DNA of 64,000 nucleotides from Ampullaceana balthica (lineage: Eukaryota; Mollusca; Gastropoda; Lymnaeidae): NCBI GenBank assembly GCA_944989445.1, contig CALYLW010000727.1:62001-126000 (forward strand), in the 5' to 3' direction. Position 1 is the stretch's first letter, and every line of letters starts with the position of its first letter. This document shows positions 22,060-37,000 of this stretch, piece after piece. The notes beneath the pieces were generated by a model that searched no databases, was not told where the DNA came from, and was given only the letters and a program-made list of their open reading frames with translations. Both the position numbers and the translations under genes were made by a program.

Positions 22060-25000
22060 CTGGAGAGGCAAACAAGAGTTGACATTTTTTAAGTTAGTTA
22101 TTAAAATTAAAATCAGCAAAAAAATTTGAAAGGTCAGTTCTAGTTTGCCTTAGCCTAAAAATGAGTTCACCAATACTCAAAGTAAAAAAAATTTTTTTTT
22201 AAAATGGGTTCTACAATTTACAGGTTATGGAACTCTCATTTTAGATAATAAATCTTCCGAGATGGATTTCATTATGTTGTAGGTGTTTTTGAATTGGTTA
22301 GTGCCAATTAATGATAAAACTGGATATGATGTTTAAAAAGTAAAAGTTAAGTCCCCTTTTCAAATCATGATGGCTTATGGGGGCAAGTGAAGTAGTCTTC
22401 ACAGGTGTTTTTAGCCACGTCATACACACGAGTGATTGTGGGGCTAGCATAATGCCCAGCTGCCTTTACTTTCCCCGCCTGAAGTCAGGTACCCATTCGA
22501 AGCTGGGTGAACTCGGGGACCTTGCCAGCATCGAGAATCGAAACCATGACTCTCTGTACAACAGCAGAGCGCGCACCCGCTCGACCACCGCGCCCCCTGG
22601 ATGTGATGTTTACTGAATTAAATAAAACAGAAGAGTACGAATGAAAGTCTAAAAAAAAATCAAAGGCCTACCCAAGTTGATACCAGTGTCATCGTCCTTG
22701 TCACCATCCACAGTTTTACCAGGTTCTGACGTACTCTGATCTGGGTTCTCATCATCCGGTTTTTCATCAATGGGGATGATGTGGTTGCTGTTGGTGTGAG
22801 GGGGCAGAGTGGTCTGGCCATTCTTAGAGATGTGGTCACACTCTGATCCAATGCAAGGAACTGATATTCTGATCATTGAATAAGAAAAAATTATTAAAAT
22901 ACAATGTAATTCTTTTTTCTCAAAATGTGATTGATAGGGATAGTGTACACATTATAAGAATAAGATGTACATTTGGAACGATTCATTCCCAAGTATTCTA
23001 ATGGAGGTTTGGAGTGTCTCCAAGGGTTAATAAAATAAAAATTAAAGAAAAATGAAATCCCTTTTTTTTTAAAATATGACTAATAAAATAAAGGTTTTGT
23101 GCATAGTTGTATCTTTTTTTATCCTTAAAAAAATTTAAAAGTTTAATCACCAACAGTATAAAAATTTAATGAATGAAATGGTAAACAAATAAATAAAACA
23201 ATTTAAATTTTTTTTATTAATAATGAATAATTAATTAATGAAATGGTAAACAAATGAATAACAGTGTTTTTAGAAAAAGAAATAGAGTTACTTTGGTGTT
23301 GTTGTAGGCGGTGTTGGAGAGGGTGTGGTAGTCTTTATGATGACTACAGCTGTGATAATCTCCTCACTCCCGGAGCTGATCACCGAGCAATCTTCTTCAT
23401 CATCAAACTGGCAGCCAGAGCCTGGACCAGGGAAGATGATGTCATCTGTTGTCGTACCCTCTTTAGCTGTTGTATGCTGCAAGGATAAATCACTCATTAG
23501 TTTATGGCTACGCAGGACTTGCTTTCATAAAATTAGTTAAAATAGCTGACTAAAGTTGAACCCATCTGTTGGAGCCCCTCTACAATGTCTGAACCAGTTG
23601 TGACAGGACCACCAGGTTCATACAAATTATTTCGATATTTAATAAGTGGAATATTTTTGTAATGCTGTGGCCAATAACTGATTTATTTAAAGCTATGTGA
23701 GTCGTTGTGATGAAATTTGAAGTCAATAGACTGTCAACATTGGAAAATTCTAAGGTAATGGTTAATTTTTTCTTAAGGAAAAAAATTCATGTTTTTAAAA
23801 AAATGTACATAAAAACAAAATCTGACATTTTTCAAAAAGTTGTAAGCTTCAAGGTAATAAAAAAATTTAATCCAAAAACCAAAACCATCGCAGTGGGAAA
23901 TGAAGATAAATTTTGTACCTATCATTAAATGAAGCTAGTTGTCATAATTCTGATCACATGCACAGTTAATGATTCCAAAATACTATGAGCAGTACAGTTT
24001 ATGGCTAGAGCAAAGAAAAATCTGTCAACATACAAAGTTGTTGTTCTTAAATTTGGCTGGAAACTATGTGACATTGTTGATAAGCGCCGACTAAAACTCA
24101 AACATGGCTAATAATGTTGAGACAATGCTGTCTAACAGCATCAACCATTTGTTCATCAGATTAATTTTTAAGAAGTAAAAGGATACATAAATCTAGTTTT
24201 AGTTTTGACTTTTCATTTTCTTAATGGGGCTAAACAACACATTTGAGTCCTTGTTCAAGTTTCAGGAGTACAAAGCTTACACTACAAATGATCACCTAGG
24301 AGTCAAGCATGCATATTTCTAAGCTTTAAGACACATGACTTAAAAGCAGTGTGTAATGTCTAAGTTGTAAAAAAAATTGTGAATACATGTAATATAAAAA
24401 ATTAACCATGCAAGCTGATTAGTTCATTTTTTAAAAACTTTTTTTAAATTTTTTTATTTTAAATGTTGGTAAAAATAATTATTAGAGTGATACTTCTTAA
24501 AATCATTACATCAAATTTTGATTTTTAAAAAGAAATATTTATAAATTAGATGCGAAATATTTTCATGCCTTTTACAATACCACAAAGAACTGCATGAAAA
24601 GAGATTTTTAAAGATTACTTTTGTAATAAAAAAATAATTTAAAATATGATAAAATGTTATTGATGCAGACACACTTAAATAAAAGTTTTGGTCTATACTT
24701 CATTTATAATTTATGTTATCTAGCTTTAATAATTAAAAAAGGAACATAAGAATAAGTAAATTTATAATTAGGAGGAATCTATAGATTTGGTTGAAAATAT
24801 TATTTGAAGGGCAGTGCAAATGTTTTATTTGGAACTCCAAAAGCAAAAAAATATCTCAAAGTGGCTCCTGTTAATTTTGATGACCAAAAAAGTGAATCTA
24901 TTTATTTTTTTATAGTGAAAACAGAAATATTCATTCCGAAAAAAATTGATAGATTAATTTTAAAAAGACAAATAGAAGTTGAGTTAAGGCCACCTTCAGT

Positions 25001-28000
25001 ACATAAAACAAAATAATAAATTAATTGATATCGAATATGTAATTGTTCTCAGATTACAAAAGGGTAGAATTTAAATCTCTCAGTCTCAGAGAAAAAACAA
25101 ATTGTTAGACAAATTCTTTTCTATTTCTTAAAAAAAATTACTTAATTTAAATTGAATTTTAGAGAAAAGTTTATTTTTAAACATAAAAACCCCTTTGAAA
25201 TGCACAAGAAAATCCTATAAGAAATCAAAGCATTTAGTATGAACAATTTTCCTTTGGCCACTTCCTCAAATCTTTCTTTTTGATTGCTGTGATTTACAAT
25301 ATCCAAGTAGAAGAGTGAGATGTTAATGTAACTAGCCTAACAATTAACATGTGCTTATGGAATTATTTAGTACTGTATATTGCAATGTATGAAATTCTGT
25401 ATGCAATTTTACAAATAGATTCAACTTTGGCAAATTCCCTGTGCCGCATCAAGGTGCAATGACAATCAATAACAACACCAGCACATAAAATGGGGAAAAA
25501 AATATATTTTAAAACGAAAATTAAAAAATTACAGTTAAATATCTTCTATTTCAAGCATTAAATCACTACTGCACCAAATGAGATTTAAACAAAAAATTGT
25601 TTTAATCAACTCAGTAGAAAAATCAGGCCACCTCTCTGTACACTAAAACGAAATAATTATAGAAAAGCATTAATATTACATTCAATAAATTTTCATGCCA
25701 AATGTACCGCTCGGTGGTAGTCCCACTCCATTCCTTTGAATGTATTGGTTGACGTGTCGTATAGGATGTGGGCGTGATGGGTAAAACCTGCAGGGTATGT
25801 ACGATGGGTGGTAGTGGTCTCCCCTTGAAGATACTCCATCCGGTACTGGGCTGACCATTTGCTAGTGTTTCGTATGTTAACACTGTATATTGTGTCGACA
25901 TCGGATGGTGGGAATGCACTGCCTTCATGTTTTATGTTCTCATCATCAGCCGAGTCCTCATCTTCATCCAGAGCATTTTCTGGTTTGTGTATGATCTGGT
26001 CAAGTCCAGCTGAACTTGTGTGTGCCTTCTCCCTTACTTCATTTTCGGATTTTGCTTTCAAGTTCAAGTTACCTGAACGATACTCAGGATTAGAAGCACC
26101 AAAAATATCATAGTCCTCCTCTGTTTGTTCATTACTTTCATCTCCATCCCCAAACATCTTTCTCTTGTCCAAGTTGGTTTTTTCAAAAGCGGGTTTAAAT
26201 GTGATAGTCTCAATTTTCGTAGGTCTCTCCCGCATTCCAAGAGGCCCTGAATAGTGGCATTCCGGTTTAGGTTTTTTAATCTTCTTTAGATGTTTTCTTA
26301 GAACTTCTTTCTGTTCATGGTAATCATATTCATTTTGTGCTGCCATGACCTGGTCCTCATTCATAGATTTATTAACCACCACTTCCAGAGAGACTTCTGC
26401 CGGAGGTGGGCCGGGGCGGGGCCATAGCTGACTTAATTTATTCTTCTCACCTTCATCTCTGGTCATCTCACTCCATTCTGATTTTAATTTGGGCCTCACC
26501 AAGTCTTCATCTCTGTAGCGAAGTGCCTTTTGGTATTTGTCTCTGTTCGGCTCTAGCACAGTGAAACGCCTCCAGTCATCCTCTTGTTGACTTTTCAACC
26601 TCCCTGTGGCTTCTCTTGGACTTCTATAGGCTCTCGTATTACTATCATGTATTTTGTCATTATGGACAGATGGTGTCCTGTCTCTTAGTTTTTTTACAAG
26701 GAACACTCCATGTTGCGAAATGATTGACCTTTCACTCTGTAACTTCGGGGGGAGGGGAAAAAATAGCAAAATAAATATGAAAGTTCGTTTGAAGATACTG
26801 AGATCAGGGGAGAAATAATTTTTCCAATATTTTACATTTAAAGAAAACGAAACAAGTTTTGTGTAACTGAATACTGACTGAAGTTGAATGAAATGTTTAG
26901 TAGTAATAAAATGACAAGACACGGTTGTATGAATTTTTCACATTTTTCATTGGTTTCAAAGAAGAATAATATTTGGTAAAAATTCAAAGTTTGAAAGGTC
27001 TAAAAGAGGCATCAACAATCTGATTTACGATTAAACAAACCTTTCTATTAAAAAAATATATATAAAATATTGAACGAGTATTTAAAATGTATTATGCAAA
27101 AAGAATGGCTGTGCAAAGTGAAGATTTAAAATTTATGTAACCTAAGGGTTGGAATCAAAGGTGGACACAAGTTAAATGTCTTTAAATTTTATTCATTAAA
27201 AAAACAATATTTTTTTGCAAGTGTCTATGTATTTTAGAAATTTTCAGTTATTCTATACTCTTCTCTGATTAAAAGTATTTTCTAAACAGATGTTAATTAT
27301 TTTTTTCCATCTAATTTTTAATCAAAAATTAAAATTATTTGCATAATTAAAACTAACTGCAAAACCTTTAAAAATTCAGTATAAATATTTATAAAGTAGA
27401 ACTGAGCTCCCCTCCCCACCCACCACATCCTATAAAACTAAAAAATAGACTGAAGGAAAAAGTAAACAAATAGTTAAAACTGGCTGTGCAAAACCAAAAG
27501 TTGGAGTTCTTGAGTAGCAAGAAATTCATTAAAAATAGGACAATTAAAATTTGAACTAAGTAGTAAGTGCATGTCACTGACTTGTGTGATGCTCTCAATA
27601 TACATTTAGAAATGTTAATAAATTCTAGGAGACAAAATGCCCTTTTAAACTTTTAAAAATTGAATCTTTCATTAAATTAAATTAAATAATTTGCATTTAA
27701 TTAAAATGTATGGTGAGTCAATGTAAGTAATATTACATGATAATAAAAACACCAATAACCTTATGCACATTGACAAAAATTTGGATCTAAGGCTCTCTAA
27801 GAATATTACTTAAATCTGATGACTTTTAAATACACATTCTATATATGATATGGCCATTTTATATAATATTTTATATGTTGTATAATAAAACTGTTATAAG
27901 GGCCAAATTTTAACTTAAAATACACCAAAACATTTTCTAACTTTAAGTTAGATATTAATAAGGCTTAGAATCATTCATTTTAAATGAATGATAATGTTAG

Positions 28001-31000
28001 GGATTTTATTAGCCACAAATACAGAATACAGAGAGCTTAAATCTTTTTTTTTAAAAACACAGATTGGTTAATTTGTATATTTTATGGATTTTATATCATC
28101 ACGAAAAACTATTATCTTATCTGTTTACAGACGCTCCTTCTATACAGAAGATTATTGCGTCCTACGCTTATCTATGGTTTGTGTTTAGTCCTGCATTTTT
28201 ATTAGAGATTTAAATGTTGATAAAGTGTTGGTTTTCCTGGATTCTTCAGGCAACCCATTCCACGCCCGAATTCCGGACGGGAAGAAGGAAAACTTGTATG
28301 TGTTTGTTCTTGCATATGGAATAAGAAAGGTGTTTTTATCCTTTTGTCTATCTGAGGGTTGTATTAAGTTATCTTTGTGTTGTATTTCTAAATTAGAATT
28401 AATTGCTTTATGTATGATTACTACTTTGCTCTTGGTTCTTCTATCCTCTAGTGTTTAAAGGTTTAATGATTTAACTAATGGTGTTATTCTTGTCAGTTTC
28501 GAATATTCTCCAGTAATGAATCTGGCAGCTCTTTTTTGAATTTGTTCTAGTTTATCAATGTTTTCTTTGGTGGATGGGTCCCATACAGAAGATGCATATT
28601 CTAGTACAGGTCTCACCAAAGTGAGGTAGCATTTTAGTTTTATATCTCTATTACATTTGTTAAAGTTCCTTTTTATAAAGCCTAAGGTTTTGTTTGATTT
28701 TTTAATAACTTCATTGACATGGGGATTCCATGATAGTTTCTCATTTATTAAGACTCCTAAGTATTTTGCATCTTTAGTTTGGGTCAGTTCTTTTCCATGA
28801 ATGTAATATTTTGAATTTATTTGTTTCTTTTTCTTTGTTACTCTTAACAGTTGACACTTTTCTGGGTGGAAAGACATACTCCAGTTAGTTTCCCATTTTA
28901 TCAATTCATCTAAGTCTTTTTGTAAAATTTTGCTATCTTGTTCTGATTTAATTGTTCTATAGATTATACAATCATCAGCAAATAACCTAACTTTTGTACC
29001 TGTTGAGATGTTGTTGGGTAAATCATTTATATAAATTAAAAAGAGTAAGGGACCTAGCACAGTTCCTTGTGGAACTCCTGAGTTAACCTTTATTGGTGCA
29101 GATTTAGATCCATTAATTATTACAGTTTGCTCCCTGCCCAAAAGGAAGTCTTGGATCCAGTGATGTAAGGAACCTGAGATTCCAAAGTAGTTAAGTTTTT
29201 TAAGTAAACTAAGGTGGTGAACTTTGTCAAATGCTTTTGAGAAGTCTAGTAATATTGTGTCTATTTGATCATTTTTGTCTAAGCCTTTTGATAGTTCATC
29301 TATTAAACCTATTAATTGTGTTTCACATGATCTGTTTTTTCTAAAGCCGTGTTGATGTGGGCATAGGGCATTATATTTGTCAAGGTGGTTAACTATTCTA
29401 CTATATATTATGTGTTCTAGTAATTTACAGGTGATACTAGTAAGTGATACAGGCCTGTAATTACCAGGGTCTGATTTATCCCCTTTCTTAAAGAGTGGAG
29501 TTACGTTAGCTAATTTCCAATCCTTGGGGCACTTTACCTTGGTTTAGAGAGGCTTGAAAGAGAACTACAAGGATTGGGGACAGTTCATTGCTTAGTTCTT
29601 TTAATAATCTTGCAGGCAAATCATCTGGGCCAGTAGCTTTGTTTATTTTTAAGTTTTTTAGGAGTGAATGTATACCTATCTCATCTACAGTTATGTTACC
29701 TATTTCCTCCATTTTATTTAAATTTATTAAAACTTCCTTGTCGCCTGAGGCAGAAAAAGATGATGCAAAATATGTGTTAAGGATATTAGCTTTAGTTTCA
29801 TTATCATTATAGGTTTTATTATTTGAGCCTTTTAGTGTGGCTATTCCTGAAGGTTCCATTTTTTTTAGATTTGATAAAGGACCATAAGTTTTTATTGTTA
29901 TCTTTGGTAATTACATTGTTTATATATTCATTTTGGAGGTTCGACTAAGTTTTTGTGTCAAGTGTTTAATCTTTAAGTATTTTTTGTGTATCCTATATGA
30001 ATAGGTAGCTTTATATTTCTTAAATAAGTTCTCTTTTAGTTTGCATAGCTTTTTCAATCTAGAATTGAACCAGCATTTGTTAATTTTATTTGATGTTAGT
30101 TTTGTTGGAACATTCTCATCCATTATAGTTTTTAGATTTGTTTTTATATCTTTCCAAATTTCTTCTACTGGGCTATTTGTGTTAAATTTACTTAGGAATG
30201 TTTGTTGGAAGTTAGCCGCTGATTGGTGTAGTTTTATTGAATTACATTTATTCCAAAGATAGATTATTCTTCTAGGTATCTTATTAATTTTAGTTTTTAT
30301 TGTATTGGTGACCCTAACAATATCATGGTCGGACAATCCTGGAATTATTTTATAGTCTAACACTAGTCCTGGTCTATTTGTTAGGAATAAATCTAGTGTT
30401 TTATTTTTCCTTGTTGCTGTTTTTACTATCTGTTCTAGGTTTATGTTGTTTATAGTGTCTAGGAAGTGTTCATTAATTTCTTTGTTAGTTTGATGGTTAT
30501 CAATTGTATAATTTTTCCAATTTATATCTGGAAGATTAAAGTCCCACATAATCCATAGAACTGCATTTTTATTATTCTCTTCTATGAAAGTTAATTGACT
30601 ACAAAGATTGTTCATGTATTCTGGGTTTGTATTCGGAGGTCTATATATACTGCCTACAATAAGTGGGGATGAGTTTGGTGTAATTATTTTACAATAAATA
30701 GACTCTATATTAAAATTTGGCTGTGTAGTAATTTCTTCAGCTATGATATTTGATTTAATTGCAAGTAGCACTCCTCCATAATTGTCTGGTCTGTCTTTCC
30801 TAAAAATATTATAATTGGTGTTTAAAATCTCAGAGTTATATATCTATTGTGTAGTGACTTTCCAGTTTTAGTTTATACCCACATGAAATACAATTAAAAT
30901 TTTTAAAATTTCCCTGAATGATATAGAAAATTTAACAGAGATACAAGAACTAATACCAAAAGGGAAAAAAAATAGAACTGTCTACAGTTATTTTAAAATA

Positions 31001-34000
31001 AGTTCTAATGAGATTTTGTGGGCTACTAAACAAAATGTTCAATTTATAAATAACTTCCATCAAATACTACAACATTACTACCATTGGTGCAGTCTGTAAA
31101 GATTCAGTTAACATTATATTGTACCCATATTTCTCATTTCACATAAGTTGTCTCTCAGAAATATTTTCAAATTTATTATTTTTTATTTAAGAAATCTTTA
31201 AATAATTTTAACATCTCAGTGACCCTTGTAAACTTTTAATTAACATTTCATTAACTGGAAAGATGTTTAAGCTTTTTACACTGACGCCGCATTACAGGTG
31301 AACCTTTAAGACATTTTCCACACACACAAAAAAAAACCCCAGCTTTGATGAGTTTTATTCTTCGACCAAAATATAACAAGTAAAAATGTATTCTTAAAAT
31401 ACTTATTTCACAACTAGGGGCTTAGCCTAGCAATGCTTAAGCAATTTGCTAAGGGAAGACCACATACTTTGAAGGTCAAGCTTGAATATTATCAAATGCT
31501 CATCAAGTTCACAAAAAAACAAGGCAACTAAAAAAAAACGTTACAGGTCATTCATGCGCAACCTACTTGTGGGATGGACCAGAACTAAAGACATGAAAAC
31601 AAAGAAAACTAAAAGTGATTTAATTGAAATTGTGCTCCAAGAAACATGAGGTCTGCAGGGATGCTACAAAATCACTTCAAATAAAGATGGACATAAATTG
31701 GTTTTCATACAAAGGTTCAAAGTGAAGAATATAGGTCAAATGCTTAATGTTGAGGTGGCTACACTTTCGTTAATGGTATATATATATGGTCTCTCCAAGA
31801 AACATGACATAATTAGGTTAAAGCACAAGTACATCAGTTATTTATGGATCTTTTAATCTAAAAAAATTACACCAAATGAAGGACACTGAGTAAAAGGACA
31901 GATAATGTGCTGTTTTACCCACAAGAAACTAGAAATTAAAAAAATTACATAACAAAATATTTAGGAATAAATCAATTTCTTTAACACACTTTATATCTAA
32001 AAGTTAAAAAACTTTTTACCCCTTTTTACCTTTTTATAAATTAAAACAAAATATGTTTAGCATAAAATTTATGAGCTGTTAATCAAAACAAGCAAAGGGA
32101 TCACATTCAAGATTTTAAAAAAATCTTTCTAGTTATTGCCATTAAATCTAAAATATGAGTACAATAAAGAATCATATAAATCAATATTTGAGCTATGAAT
32201 ATTCATTCTCATGGTGATTGCTATATAGAAAGAACCATGAAAAAAATTTGTTATGAAATGCCCAACTACAGTTTCGGCCATGTTTTGTGACGTGTTGCAT
32301 TCCAAACGTGCTCACAAATTGGTGATTTAAAAAGCAAAGGTACATTTACTCACCACTTATAAATATACATTTTTGTTATAAGAAGGAACCGGGAAGCCAA
32401 ATTCTACATTAGTAAAGGAATTTGAATTTTTTTTAAAAAGAGTTTGTTCAAGGCTACTCACCCCTTGTGTAGACTGCATCTCGTCTTCATCATCACTTGT
32501 TATACTTGAATATCTGCAGGGAATTTTTGAGAATTATCAGGTGATCGATTTATTTATAAAATATCTCCAAATTTATTTCTACTTTCATTGTTGCACACAT
32601 TTCTATCACTTGGTGAGACATCTTTCTCCAACCCAAGCCGAAACATTTTTTTCCTGTCTCCATTTACGAACAAAACTTTCAAGAAACATGTATTTCATAC
32701 TTGACCTACTTGGGGACTTTAGGTGGCACATTTAGAGACACACTTCCCTCCAACTTTATCTTTGGGTCCTTTTGCTTGGCCAGTTCAAATATATGCACAC
32801 CATTTAGCACTAAACCTGTGAAATAATTAAACAATATTTAGCAATAAATCAAGAATCTTTATCAATTTTAATGTAAACTATTTTTTACTGCTCCTGAAAT
32901 AAACATTTAAAACCTCTAACAATTTTATTTCTATGATTTTTTTCAACAACCTGTTCTTACAAAGATGTTTTCCAACTATTTTGTACTGCATATACTCATA
33001 TGTCTCTATGTCTATATCTTAGATGATTTGCTTCATCATTTATAGTTTCACTTGTCTGATGAGAAATACTTGTGGTTTTATCTGGGCACTGAATAAATCT
33101 TCTTACCAGAAATAATCCCTTCAAAATGTTGAATTATGCTTCCATTAGTTGCCTTCTTGCCCCCAATCCTTATGAAAGCTTGGTTGTTGAAAGTGTGGCT
33201 CTGTTGTCCTTTGGAAAATAATAAGAGTGAATAAAGATCCTCCATAAATATCACTTACTTCATCTTTAAATTATATATGAATAAACTAATTAATTAATAT
33301 TTTCAATCCTTCCCCCAAACTGTTGGCACTACATATTAATTGTCCTTTTTATTTATAGGACATTTTATAAACTTGTAAAAAATATGATGATTCACAATTG
33401 ATATTGTGGTTGCATTTTTAATTTTTAGTTACAGTTGAACTACTATGGTAAGTCAGGTTAAATAATGTTAAGTATGTATCTTTCTTATGGCCAGTGTTAA
33501 ATAAACATTCCTGGTAACTTAAATCAAGTTAAGCTGATTACTTAGACTCACACTGACAACTTTGACTATATGGTATCAAATTTTTCTGAATGTTTAGGTT
33601 TATTTCTATTTATTAAACTAGTTTAAAAATAAATACGATTTCACAAAAATTTTGATTTTACAATTTTTCGGCTTCAGTGGTTTAATGGTTATAACTAAAA
33701 ATCAAACAATGATGATTTGTTAAACTTAAAATCATGGATAGATTGGTAATCAGTTAATTCATCCTCTTTTATGATACAACCAATTGGCTACTATCCAAAC
33801 CAAACTTTTTTGGGGGGGTAATAAATGACTACATCTTTTTGTTCACTATTTCATTGAGTCAATGAGGATACACATGTAATAAAATATTTATGTCAGAAAG
33901 GCAAATATACTTTGATTGAAATATGATTTATAAAGCAGCATTGTAAGGTGATATCTAATACCACAACTGAAACTTGTTATGAAATAAGGTGCTAAAAGAA

Positions 34001-37000
34001 AGTAAAAACTGAAGGTGATAATATGTAAAAATGTGAATATGTATCATTGTCCAAAATTACCTCGAAATGATTTGTTTTAAGCTTTAAAGTACAGTACTTT
34101 TAATTAAATAAAAACATTTTTATGTATCTGCTTTTATAATACACAATGGATTTAAATAATTCATTGCTCATTATGTTGTAAACATTAAGAATGGGTTTGG
34201 CAACTTGGCTCCATATTAAAATAGATGAGCAAATAGTTCTTGTATCTATGAAAAACAATGTGGCCCAAAAACTTAAATATATCTTTATTTAAATCATCTA
34301 TAGATTCCTTAACTGATAAGATAAAAATGTTAGAGCTTGGTAATAAGAGGCTTTTAAAAAAAATAAAAATCTGATGATTTGTACCATAAGTATAAATAAG
34401 CTGTCAATAAGTACCCCTTGATTCATTGAATATTTTGCAATATAATATTTTCCACTGCAAGACCCTACAAAATTGGTGATATGCAAATAATAAAATATTG
34501 AATCATACATTTTTATCAGTGCTTTTTTATATTTGGTAAAAGATGCCTGATGTAATAAACATATATGCTCTCATAGTTAGCTAAGTGCAGCTTTTAGATA
34601 GAAATATGCCCAGAATTTGTTTCTCGACTGAATTATTTGATACAATTTTTCCACCAAAGACATAGCTATATATTATACTCAGTTTTGACAATAGGTTTGA
34701 GAAAAAATAAAAGGACAAAAACTGATTTGTTTTAAAAAATGAATTGAAGTTTATGTATTACAGATTAATGCGCTGATGAACTAATGTTTCAAAATTTCTT
34801 AAATCTAAAAGATTAGGAAAAAGACTTAGCATAAAACCTAATGAACAAAAAAGAGCACTGATTATATGATTATTAAAATATTTTATATTCAAAAGGTGTT
34901 TTGGTAAGTGCAGAGTTATACTTTTAACCCAACCAAACAAAAATTTCAAATACATGTTATGATGTAAAAGAATTTAAAAGCCTAAATCCTATGGCAAACA
35001 CCAAATAAGAAGGGTTTTTCAGTGGAAACTGTGTGAAATTAAACCAGTTGTGACATAATCCCAGGAAATACCTTTCAGTATCAAAGCATTAATTTCCTCA
35101 TCAAATGAAAAGACTGTCGTGGAGAGAGAGCAGTGAAAAATCATAAAATATACAAACTATTTCAGATCTCAGCATTTGTAACCCACTGTGACACCTTTTT
35201 GTTTAATTATAATTAATTTCATTGGCTTGGATATTTTTTTGGTTATCAGTTTCAAAGCATTTTTTATAATCAGTTAAGAGGGAGTGGATTTCACAGTCTT
35301 AAAAAAACAAATTTCTTTACCAGTAAAGGCCCAGATTAAATGCTCTCTAAATAATATTGATTCGTAGAGTAATGCAGTAAGAATAAATTTTACATTTGTA
35401 AAGTCTCTATTTACTCTTTTAATACATTAAATAAACAAGTTACTCAAGTTTTTGTTTTAACCCTTGAGATCCTTTACATTTGTTAAAACTTTATTATTAT
35501 TATTTAAAAATTATGCCTTATTTTTCTAATGTTGACAATAATTTCTACAACTGGCCATATATAATTACAAAAAAAAGTTGTAAAGGTTTCAAGCAGGGGT
35601 TAAAATGATGTGATCATAAAAAAATCTTATCAGGAACAATATTTGAAACAGACATGGTATAATGGAATGTACATTTCAATATATGTTTATTTAAATATAA
35701 TATATACCCATGTGACCAGTATGATGTGTTCAATTATAGTGTAACTTTTTTTTGTCAATCAAATATGCAATAATAATGTATCTGACTAAAATATTTTTAC
35801 CCCTTTAAACTGAATTTGTTTTGTTCAATGTCAACTTATTTCAACAAAAAGGTTATTTTAAAAAAAGTAACAAATTGATTCAAAACTGCTCAGTCCCATA
35901 ATAAATTCCAAAATAAGCTGAAGTCAAGTTAAATATGCTTCATACAGGTCTCAGGGTATGATAGACACAATAACTTTACTCTCATCTTTCATACACAGGA
36001 ACTTGCACATCAAATTCAAATTCATACATCTTAATCTTATACTTTGGTACGAAATTGTAAATTAAAAAAAATTAACAATTTATACTATGTTTCAGTCATT
36101 AACTCAAGAAAACAAAGCATTAGCTTGAAAGAAGTTAATTTTGACAGATTCATAACTTCTATATATTAAACGATCTGCCTTGAGAAATGATACAGCATTT
36201 TAAAACTAAATACATTTCTATACATTATATAAAACATATTTACAAGTTTAAAAAAAGTTGTTATGTCAGTATATCTTTTTTTAAAATAAGGTAAAATTAT
36301 CATAAATTTAAAGAACCTTTCTCTCCATTTTTTAAATTGACATTCACAAGAAATTAGGCTATTGAAAATGTCCCAAATCAATTATTTACATCCGATTTAT
36401 TATTAAAGTGACATAAATATTTATATAATTATTGAATTACAGATATTTCACTCAAATATAAAAATCACAGTTTATTATTTCTAAATGACAAAAAACTAAG
36501 ATTCTTGTTTTCTCTAACAGAGATTTATACATATTCATTATTCATAGAAGATTTTTTTCTAAAAAATGAATAGACCCATCAACAACAAAATGAGCTGTCA
36601 AGACTGTTTGGGTGAAAAGGTTTAAAAGAAAATAGGTGCCCCATGCCCATTCTACTTTATATAACATCAAAAATTAAACCACCTGCTTCTGCAGACCAAC
36701 TTACAATAGCATACACACAACTACTAGAGATCAACTAGATGATTCAAGTGAGCATGTTATTGAAATTGGTGATTATAGATGGTGATCTTGATCAATTCCT
36801 TCACCAAAGCTCACATTGATAAACAACAAACTAGTGGGGTTTTTTGTTGTATTTTGAGCAGCTATATTTTGACAATGCCATTGAAAATAACTAAAACCAC
36901 AGTACAAATCATAAGTCTATATGTTGATGGGTCTAAAAACATTTGTAATAAATTATTTAAATATTAGCTCGTCCACTTATGCAGCAGCAAATTTTTCTAC

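Noticed and set aside
26743..26922. Upstream extension of the long exon to a Met at 26922
   Set aside because: This part is hydrophobic AT-rich intron-like sequence ahead of a pyrimidine tract and acceptors, so the coding part more likely starts at 26742 or 26736.
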